Positions 35,413 to 40,693 of a DNA stretch of 40,693 nucleotides are shown here, in pieces. Under the pieces are notes generated by a model. That model ran no database searches. It had not been told where the DNA came from and saw only the letters and a program-made list of their open reading frames with translations. A program made the position numbers and the translations under genes. Origin of the DNA: Myxococcales bacterium (lineage in GTDB: Bacteria; Myxococcota_A; UBA796; SXON01); contig SHYV01000006.1 in NCBI GenBank assembly GCA_009692605.1, positions 1 through 40,693 of the forward strand, written 5' to 3'. How positions within the stretch are numbered: the first letter of the stretch is position 1; every line of letters begins with the position of its first letter.

Positions 35413-36036
35413 TCAGGACCCGCCGGGGAGGCAAGCCGAGAAGCTCGGCCGCTCGCCCATTCGGCCGAACCACTCATCGATGTTCGGCAGTCCGTCGGTG
35501 TATCGGTCGGGCTCGGAGAGCGCGCGCCCGGTCGCGATGATCGGGAGCAGCAGGAAGTCCGCGAACGTGGGTGAGTCCCCCGCCAGAAACAGCGAGGTCC
35601 CGAGCGCCGCCTCGAACGGCCCTAAGTGACCGGTCGCCTTCACCGCGGCGGCCTGAACCGCGGCGTCGTCCACCGCGAGGCCGCGGGGCGCCAGAACGAG
35701 CCGGGGAACGAGCACACCCCGCACGGCTGCCGGCGCGACGTAGTCCGAGACCGCGCCCGACCACTGCCACATGCGGGCACGCCCGCGGGCATCGGCGGGC
35801 TTCAACGCCGGCCCCTCGAAAGCCTCATCTACATAGTTCATCACCGCGGCCGCTTCGAAGACCACGAACCCGTCGTGGTCGAGCACAGGCATCTTTCGAT
35901 AGGGGTGCAGCGCGCCGTACTCGGGTGAGCCGAGCTTGGCCGCAGCGAGCGTGTAGGCAACGCCCTTCTCGGCCAGAGCGAGGCGCGCGGACCAGGTGAA
36001 CGTCGAGTAGGGAGAGCCGTAGAGGGTGAGTGACAT
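35413..36036 (-). CDS. Glutathione S-transferase family protein
   Basis: A 207-residue cytosolic GST. The N-terminal thioredoxin-like domain shows LYGSPYSTFTWSARLALAEKG, with Ser/Tyr near the usual catalytic residue, the cis-Pro in KMPVLDHDG and the glutathione-binding E-A pair (VFEAAAVMNYVDE). The C-terminal helical domain holds FLAGDSPTFADFLLLPI, the conserved N-capping box region. It lies 160 nt upstream of cphA, same strand. That gap has a short minus-strand frame I could not support. Confidence 0.85.
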   Translation of the reverse strand: MSLTLYGSPYSTFTWSARLALAEKGVAYTLAAAKLGSPEYGALHPYRKMPVLDHDGFVVFEAAAVMNYVDEAFEGPALKPADARGRARMWQWSGAVSDYVAPAAVRGVLVPRLVLAPRGLAVDDAAVQAAAVKATGHLGPFEAALGTSLFLAGDSPTFADFLLLPIIATGRALSEPDRYTDGLPNIDEWFGRMGERPSFSACLPGGS

Positions 36037-36182
36037 TGGCTGCGGGCTAATCTGGCCGGGGAAGGTCGCCGACTGGTTCGCATCTTTCTGGCGGCCCGAG
36101 CGGACGGCCCCCAGTCACCTCCAGACGCGCCCGAGCCGGAGGAATGGTCAGGGGCCCCTGGCTGCTGGGATAAGGCCACCCG

Positions 36183-36290
36183 ATGGACCGGCGCTCCTTC
36201 AACACCACCGGACGCTACGCCCCTGAGAAGCACTACATGCTGCCCCTGGAGGAGCGGCTGCCCGATCTGGCCTCATTCGGGCATAGCCGG
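36183..36290 (+). pseudogene. N-terminal remnant of an AAA-type ATPase gene
   Basis: ATG 36183 opens RSFNTTGRYAPEKHYMLPLEERLPDL. This closely resembles the start of a bacterial ATPase family beginning FNTTG-x-[CY]-x-P-x-x-HYM[LI]PPEERLP, before its Walker A (HAPRQTGKTT). After about 32 residues the frame turns into antisense of the NAD-kinase-like gene. So only the first tenth of the gene survives, presumably cut by a deletion that joined it to the 3' end of that gene. The family identification is from memory. Confidence 0.5.
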
Positions 36291-36315
36291 AGGCGGGAGC
36301 ACACGCCGGCGACTG

Positions 36316-37245
36316 TCAACCCGCGACCACCAGCTGCAGCGCTCGGTCCGCCACCCGAACCACCACCGATTGGCCGGACAAGAAGTCCACGGCGTCCCCC
36401 TCGATCCCGTCGCCGAAGATCACGCCCCCCTCGCTCATCTCGCTGGTGATCGTCAGCTTCTGCCCCAAGAGCAGCGCACCTCCATCCAGGTCCACGCCAG
36501 TAGCCACGCTTGGAAAGGGCTCCCGCACAAAGAACGCCAGCTTGCTATCGGTGGGGCCGGGCAGCTCCACCGGCACAGCGCGCTGTCGTGCGATCGAGCG
36601 AGCCCAGCCCGTTGCCCCGGTGCCGGTACAGACGATCACGCCCGAGCTCGAATGGCGCTCGGTGCGCGTCGGACCCTCGCCTGTCACGGTGATGGTGTAC
36701 CGCGCCGACTGGTGCGTGCGGTGCCCAATGTACAGCTCGTTGAGCGCGTAGAGCTTTTGGCCGTCCTCGCGCTCGCCGACCACCAGCGGCCGCGGCTGGA
36801 GCGTGAATCCGGCCTGCGCGGGGTCACGCACCGTGATCCACCGCAGCAGCGCCGAAACGCGGGTGGGCGCGTGGCGGCAGAGCACGCCGTCCCAGGACTT
36901 CGGGTCGGGGTTGACCCCGATGCACAGCTGCCCGTCGAGGTATTTGGCCACGTTCGCGACCAGCCCGTCCTGACCGATCACCATGACCGCGTCGTCCGGG
37001 CGAAACACAAACCGGTCGAGCTCGGCCCGGTCGACCCGCACGCGCCGCCAATCCTGGGGGACAGCGGCCAGCGCCACCGCGAGCCCAGCCTGCACCGAGG
37101 CATCCAACGCCGCCACGGTGTCGAACCGCTGTTTTCGCGACTCGAGGTAGAACTTCGCCTGCGACTTGGTGCCGTGGCGCTGCATCAGCGCCTCCACCGG
37201 GCTCGGGCGCGTGACGATGATCAACCGGGGAGAGGAGGTCTTCAT
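36316..37245 (-). CDS. NAD kinase-like protein
   Basis: A 309-residue relative of NAD(+) kinase (PpnK). The GGDGT active-site motif appears as GQDGL (VMVIGQDGLVANVAKYL) with the catalytic Asp kept. The NE motif is present (LNELYIGHRT), followed by the SSSGVIVCTGTGATGWARS glycine-rich strand and the beta-sandwich C-terminal domain (VDLDGGALLLGQKLTI). The first about 90 residues differ from canonical NadK. It may phosphorylate NAD or another nucleotide or sugar. It starts 31 nt after the SPFH gene, so the two form an operon. Confidence 0.8.
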   Translation of the reverse strand: MKTSSPRLIIVTRPSPVEALMQRHGTKSQAKFYLESRKQRFDTVAALDASVQAGLAVALAAVPQDWRRVRVDRAELDRFVFRPDDAVMVIGQDGLVANVAKYLDGQLCIGVNPDPKSWDGVLCRHAPTRVSALLRWITVRDPAQAGFTLQPRPLVVGEREDGQKLYALNELYIGHRTHQSARYTITVTGEGPTRTERHSSSGVIVCTGTGATGWARSIARQRAVPVELPGPTDSKLAFFVREPFPSVATGVDLDGGALLLGQKLTITSEMSEGGVIFGDGIEGDAVDFLSGQSVVVRVADRALQLVVAG

Positions 37246-37276
37246 CGCCCCGCTCCCCTCGCCCCACCAGCCCCCA

Positions 37277-38317
37277 CTACGCCACCCCGCGCGCCTTCAG
37301 CATGTCCTCGAACAGGCTCCCGAACAGATCGGGCGAGATGTTGAGGTGCTCGATCTTCTGTACCTTCCCAGCGAGCTGCTGGATGGACATCGCGACCGCG
37401 ACGGCAGCGGGAGCGTCCTTGTAGACCGCCACACGGCTGGCCTCACCGGCGTTCTCCATGTCGGTCCATGCGCGACGGGCCTCGGTGTCGCCAAAACCGC
37501 GGGTCACGACGTTGGTCGCGTAGCCCTCGGCCGAAATCGCCGCGCGGTGGACCTCGCCCTCCACCTTGAGACGCTCGGCTTCGGCCGACTGACGGACGCG
37601 GGAGAGCTCATTGGCGCCCTCCTGCTCGATCAACTGCTGCGCCTTGCGCGCCAGCTCGATCTGGTTGTTCAGCTCGTTTTCCTTGATCGCGCGCTCCTTC
37701 TCCACAGCCAACGCGCGCCGAGAGAAGGTCGCTTCGTCCGACTTCTGCTGGATGGCCTCACGAGTGGGCACCTGAAGCGCCCGCTCGACCTCCGCGTTGG
37801 GAGCGATCCGCGTGACCTGCACCGAGACGACCTGCAGGCCCATCTCTGCGATCTCGGTGTCCTTACGCAGCGCCGTGTCCACCGCGGTCATCACCGCATC
37901 TGCTGTGCCGCGCACCGCCTGCTCGAGCGGCACCACGTTGACCCCCGCGCGCACCGGCTGCTGCGCCCGCTGGGCCCAGAAGGTGGCGAGACGCTCGATC
38001 GGAGCCTCCAGCCACAACCCCGTCGCCAGGTTGACGCCGAAGTTCACCCGACTGGCGACCCGCACCGGGTCCGCGCACCGGTACCGCACGGTCACCTGGA
38101 CCGAGACCTCCTGAAAGTCGAGGCTGTACTCGTTGAGCACCACCGAGACCTCGATGTCCTCGACCGGCACCTGAGCGACAGCCGCCGAGAGCGGGTTGAA
38201 CCAGTACGCGAGACCCGGGCCCTGTGCGACCAGCCGGCCGGCCTTGAAGTGAAGGATGTGTTGGCTGGGCTCGGCACGCAGGTGGGCGATGAGGGGATAG
38301 CGGGTGATCGTGGCCAT
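37277..38317 (-). CDS. SPFH/band-7 domain protein
   Basis: A 346-residue SPFH (stomatin/prohibitin/flotillin/HflK) protein. Residues about 15-190 form the SPFH domain (VEDIEVSVVLNEYSLDFQEVSVQVTVRYR), followed by a long charged coiled-coil helix about 195-290 (EKERAIKENELNNQIELARKA). No N-terminal membrane anchor is seen, unlike most HflK/QmcA relatives. Members oligomerise at membranes and organise proteases or lipids. The NAD-kinase-like gene follows, and cphB ends 38 nt upstream on the same strand. Confidence 0.88.
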   Translation of the reverse strand: MATITRYPLIAHLRAEPSQHILHFKAGRLVAQGPGLAYWFNPLSAAVAQVPVEDIEVSVVLNEYSLDFQEVSVQVTVRYRCADPVRVASRVNFGVNLATGLWLEAPIERLATFWAQRAQQPVRAGVNVVPLEQAVRGTADAVMTAVDTALRKDTEIAEMGLQVVSVQVTRIAPNAEVERALQVPTREAIQQKSDEATFSRRALAVEKERAIKENELNNQIELARKAQQLIEQEGANELSRVRQSAEAERLKVEGEVHRAAISAEGYATNVVTRGFGDTEARRAWTDMENAGEASRVAVYKDAPAAVAVAMSIQQLAGKVQKIEHLNISPDLFGSLFEDMLKARGVA

Positions 38318-38355
38318 TCATCAGCATATCACGCCATCGTTAAGCAGCGTTCGAG

Positions 38356-39171
38356 CTACTTCACCGCGCTCCGTTCCAGAAGATCGAACCGCGAGCCGTT
38401 CACCAAGATGTGCAGCTTGACGCCGACCAGCTCGACGGCGTGGCCATCCCCGGCGCGCGCCATGTTGGTGGACTCGCAGTCGTTGGCGTCCACCACGGTG
38501 ATGCCGCCGCGCCCCACCACCTCAAACACGTTGTCCGGGCCGATGAACGCCGCTGTGTCCTCATCGACGCCCAGGCCGAGCGCGTAGGGATTGTAGGCGA
38601 TGGCGGTGAGCAGGCGCCCGATGCGGTCCCGCTCGCGGAAATGCTGGTCGATGACCACCCGGTTGGTGAGTCCGAGGCCAGGTGCGAGCGTCACCATCCC
38701 CGCTCTGGGCGTCCCACCCTCCCGACCGCCAGCGATCATGTGGTTGCTGACGAACGAAGCACCCGCGGACGTTCCTGCCACGTGCACGCCCCGCGCGTTG
38801 GCCTTGCGCACCGCCTGCGCGAAATTCGTACCACCCAGGATCGTGGTCAGCCGGAGCTGGTTGCCACCGGTGAAGAAAACACCGGCCGCATCCTCGATCA
38901 TCGCGTCGAGTTCGGGATTCTCGGCTTGCCGCCGGGTCTGGAGGTTGAGCACGGTGATCGCGCCCGACTCCACACGATCGAACACGTCGGTGTATCGTTG
39001 GCCGGTGTCGTGGGCCTCACTCGCGGTCGGCACCACGAGGATCGGACCCGCCCGCTTGCCGCACAACTGCACGAATCGCTTGAGGATTCGCCGGTCAGCC
39101 ATCTTGTCCTCGGCTCCGCCGATGGGGATGATGTAGCCGCGGGTGCCAGGGGTGAGCTCTTTGGAGGGCAT
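38356..39171 (-). CDS. cphB: Cyanophycinase CphB
   Basis: CphB is an exopeptidase that splits cyanophycin into beta-Asp-Arg dipeptides. The 271-residue protein starts at ATG 39169-39171; a longer frame to 39267 would run into the divergent ferredoxin gene. It has the S51-peptidase features: GYIIPIGGAEDK at the start, FFTGGNQLRL, the nucleophile elbow GTSAGAS, the catalytic-His motif DQHFRERDRIGRLL, and LGVDEDTAAFI, whose Glu position matches the triad. Everything expected of an active enzyme is present. It is intracellular (no signal peptide). Confidence 0.95.
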   Translation of the reverse strand: MPSKELTPGTRGYIIPIGGAEDKMADRRILKRFVQLCGKRAGPILVVPTASEAHDTGQRYTDVFDRVESGAITVLNLQTRRQAENPELDAMIEDAAGVFFTGGNQLRLTTILGGTNFAQAVRKANARGVHVAGTSAGASFVSNHMIAGGREGGTPRAGMVTLAPGLGLTNRVVIDQHFRERDRIGRLLTAIAYNPYALGLGVDEDTAAFIGPDNVFEVVGRGGITVVDANDCESTNMARAGDGHAVELVGVKLHILVNGSRFDLLERSAVK

Positions 39172-39236
39172 GGCTGGCCCCGTTATCAAGAAACCGCTCC
39201 GGAAACGACTCCGCCCGGCAGCGATACACAGTCGCT

Positions 39237-39749
39237 GTGCCATCCCACCCCGTGCTCGACCCAACAAAGTGCACCCAGTGCGGGGCGTGCGAGGTGGCCT
39301 GCGTCACCGTTCGGTACCCTGAGCTGGCGGCGCGCGGGACGCCCGGGCCTGGCCCCGTGGCGCTGCAGCCCGACGACGCGGTGGTGCTCGAGCGCCGTCG
39401 GCTGGTCATCCGCGCGCCCGATGGAGACGTCTTCGGCGACCGCCCTGCCCTGCCTACTCTCGATGTTTGCGTCCACTGCCCGGACAGCCCGTGTGTCACC
39501 GTTTGCCCGCACAACGCGCTCGTCCGCTTTCGGGACGGCCGGGTCGAGCTGATCGAGCCGCGCTGCACCGGGTGCGGGGCCTGCATCTCCGCCTGCCCCT
39601 ACCGGGCGATCCGGCGGGTCACCGCGCTGTCCATCGCGGTCAAATGCGACAACTGCGCGCCCATGGACCGGCCGGGGCACGTCGTGCCGATCGAGGGCGG
39701 GCCGGCGTGCGTAAAGGTATGTCCGACGGGAGCGTTGTCGATGGGGTGA
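39237..39749 (+). CDS. Four-cluster ferredoxin-like electron transfer protein
   Basis: A 170-residue protein with 16 cysteines in the HycB/CooF/DmsB pattern: CTQCGACEVAC near 12, CVHCPDSPCVTVCP near 78, CTGCGACISACP near 110, and CDNC... CVKVCP at 140-165. This binds four [4Fe-4S] clusters. The start is GTG 39237, 65 nt from the divergent cphB. No catalytic subunit (molybdopterin oxidoreductase, CO dehydrogenase or hydrogenase) is next to it, so its electron partner lies elsewhere or is unlinked. Confidence 0.9.
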   Translation: MPSHPVLDPTKCTQCGACEVACVTVRYPELAARGTPGPGPVALQPDDAVVLERRRLVIRAPDGDVFGDRPALPTLDVCVHCPDSPCVTVCPHNALVRFRDGRVELIEPRCTGCGACISACPYRAIRRVTALSIAVKCDNCAPMDRPGHVVPIEGGPACVKVCPTGALSMG

Positions 39750-39839
39750 GGGATCTCCGACGTTGCCTTGTGCAGTTCGCGCTGAACGCCGCCTTGGCGT
39801 GCCGCGGCCCAGTGGCCTGACGTCGGGGAACGCCGGCGA

Positions 39840-39868
39840 TTGACGGTGTAGTCGATGCAGACCATACT
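39840..39868 (+). promoter_or_regulatory. Sigma70-type promoter of the toxin-antitoxin pair
   Basis: TTGACG (39840-39845) and CATACT (39863-39868) with a 17-nt spacer resemble -35/-10 boxes. Transcription would begin near 39875, close to the GGAGGT site at 39875-39880 and the TTG start at 39885. The overlapping CCAT/ATGG sequence at 39862-39876 could be an antitoxin operator half-site pair. Confidence 0.45.
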
Positions 39869-39884
39869 GGTCATGGAGGTCTAC

Positions 39885-40145
39885 TTGAGCACCCTCATTA
39901 GTCTCTCTGACGCGAAGGCGCGACTCTCCGAGGTCGTGCGTTCGGTGCGGACTCGTGGCGAGGACGCCGTGATTACGGTCGATGGCGAGCCGGCGGTTCG
40001 CCTGGTGCCGGTGCACTCGGGCCCGCGACCGCTCACGCCCGCCGAGGCAGCTGGGTTCCGCGCCCTGCTCGATGGTCTGACGCGGATCGTGCGACCAGCA
40101 CCTGAATTCGACGCCGTGGAGCTGGTCAGCGAGGGCCGGAAGTGA
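39885..40145 (+). CDS. Phd/YefM-family antitoxin
   Basis: An 86-residue antitoxin starting at TTG 39885, chosen because GGAGGT lies 4 nt upstream and the predicted transcript starts near 39875. The in-frame ATGs at 39855 and 39876 are poorer choices. The N-terminal DNA-binding/dimer region reads LISLSDAKARLSEVVRSVR and ITVDGEPAVRLVPV, typical of Phd/YefM proteins. The C-terminal part with PRPLTPAEAAGFRALLDGL is the likely toxin-binding tail. It overlaps the toxin gene by 4 nt (GTGA). Confidence 0.85.
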   Translation: MSTLISLSDAKARLSEVVRSVRTRGEDAVITVDGEPAVRLVPVHSGPRPLTPAEAAGFRALLDGLTRIVRPAPEFDAVELVSEGRK

Positions 40146-40555
40146 CTCCCATCCTGGACGCATCGTTGTTCATCGCGGCGATCTCCCCAAGTGAGCGTCA
40201 TCATCGTGAGGCCCGCCTGCTCTTCGAGAGCCACCCGGACTCGGCGCCGTTCGTGGTTCCGGAGCTGTTCCGAGTCGAAGTCATCGCCGCGCTCGCGAGA
40301 CGCGGGGAGCCCACCGAGCTGCTGGACGCGGTCGATGCCCTTGTACGCGGCCCCCGATTCTACGCCTGTGCTCTCGACGAAGACCTGATCGGGGAGGCCG
40401 TCCGCGTCGCGCGCCTCGCGCGCCTCCGCGCCTACGATGCGGTGTACGTCGCCTTGGCGCTGGCCCATGGTGAACCACTCTTCACGCTCGATGGGGATGT
40501 CGTTTCGCGCTGCCAGGTCAGCCTCCCTGAGCTCCGCGTGGTCGGCATCAGCTGA
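40142..40555 (+). CDS. vapC: VapC-family PIN-domain toxin
   Basis: A 137-residue PIN-domain ribonuclease translated from GTG 40142, which overlaps the antitoxin stop. The four acidic metal-binding residues are visible: Asp in ILDASLF (near 6), Glu in VPELFRVEV (near 42), Asp in AYDAVYVALA (near 99) and Asp in TLDGD (near 116). Such toxins cut tRNA or rRNA when the antitoxin is lost. The gene pair is a compact two-gene module; no integrase is nearby. Confidence 0.9.
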   Translation: MTPILDASLFIAAISPSERHHREARLLFESHPDSAPFVVPELFRVEVIAALARRGEPTELLDAVDALVRGPRFYACALDEDLIGEAVRVARLARLRAYDAVYVALALAHGEPLFTLDGDVVSRCQVSLPELRVVGIS

Positions 40556-40566
40556 CCTCCACTCTG

Positions 40567-40643
40567 CCCCGGCCCCGGCCCCGGCCCCGGCCCCGGCCCC
40601 GGCCCCGGCCCCGGCCCCGGCCCCCCCGCCCCCCCCGCCCCCC
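40567..40643. repeat. CCCCGG tandem repeat followed by C-rich tract
   Basis: Nine tandem copies of the hexamer CCCCGG (40567-40620) run into a C tract broken by two single G bases (40621-40643). It lies between the convergent ends of vapC and a partial gene. The opposite strand is a GGGGCC repeat able to form G-quadruplexes. Copy number is probably variable and may be mis-assembled. Confidence 0.9.
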
Positions 40644-40644
40644 A

Positions 40645-40693
40645 TCACTCCCGCGGCACCCGCTCGCTGAACCCGCACAGGATCTCGTACGGG
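40645..40693 (-). CDS. Probable alanine racemase, last 15 residues only
   Basis: The minus-strand frame entering from the window edge reads PYEILCGFSERVPRE and then TGA at 40645-40647. The pattern [IP]-Y-E-[IV]-x-C-x-[IF]-S-x-R-V-P-R matches the C-terminus of alanine racemase (Alr), the PLP enzyme that makes D-Ala for peptidoglycan. Only 48 nt are visible, so the call rests on that end motif alone. Confidence 0.55.
   Translation of the reverse strand, partial: PYEILCGFSERVPRE

Noticed and set aside
35168-35473. 101-codon minus-strand frame with CERDGDTRIDALLGRL
   Set aside because: Part looks protein-like, but it overlaps the cphA start and GST end, has no ribosome site and no family.

Overview
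The window is GC-rich chromosomal DNA from a Gram-negative bacterium, most likely a Myxococcota or related delta-proteobacterial lineage. I infer this from the high GC content, a decayed gene ending in a MYXO-CTERM-like sorting tail (19100-19677), secreted lipoproteins with Asp/Thr/Gly-rich linkers (8944-9795), an abundance of alkaline-phosphatase-superfamily and TPR envelope proteins, and a cyanophycin locus. No rRNA, tRNA, CRISPR array, insertion sequence or phage module was seen.

Layout. 1-7350 is core: a DUF2752 membrane protein overlapping zapA, then divergent ftsY, which converges on smc. Upstream of smc in the same direction lie a small unknown protein and a GH73-type glucosaminidase. 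7450-11520 is accessory: a tandem-duplicated HCCA-isomerase/DsbA-fold protein behind a very strong hairpin, a small membrane protein, an Asp/Thr-rich lipoprotein, an APC-family permease and a frameshifted Cys-rich lipoprotein. 11524-13904 holds moaA and mrp in one operon.

13958-24441 is devoted to the envelope. It has an AlkP-superfamily/TPR lipoprotein coupled to a TPR protein. On the other strand, a tightly packed run encodes a membrane AlkP/sulfatase-like enzyme, an LpxL-like acyltransferase, a second membrane AlkP phosphodiesterase, a decayed MYXO-CTERM protein and a GT4 glycosyltransferase. This looks like a surface-lipid or glycan modification pathway. 24636-28642 encodes an unusual TolB-like/acidic-linker/beta-barrel protein, then a membrane protein with a toroid-like domain containing an expanded 15-bp repeat.

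28682-39171 contains an atypical glutaredoxin, a UbiB/ADCK kinase-like protein, and the cyanophycin locus: cphA followed immediately by a stand-alone CphA-type Mur ligase without ATP-grasp. A GST, a remnant of an AAA-type ATPase gene, an NAD-kinase-like protein with an SPFH partner, and cyanophycinase cphB follow. 39237-40693 has a four-cluster ferredoxin, a Phd/VapC-type toxin-antitoxin pair with a recognisable promoter, a CCCCGG repeat and the last codons of a probable alanine racemase gene.

The best candidates for something little described are the split CphA plus solo Mur ligase arrangement with its linked cyanophycinase, the TolB-like/Asp-Ser-Arg linker/barrel protein, and the AlkP-acyltransferase-AlkP operon. 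All functions come from reading motifs by eye; no searches were run.
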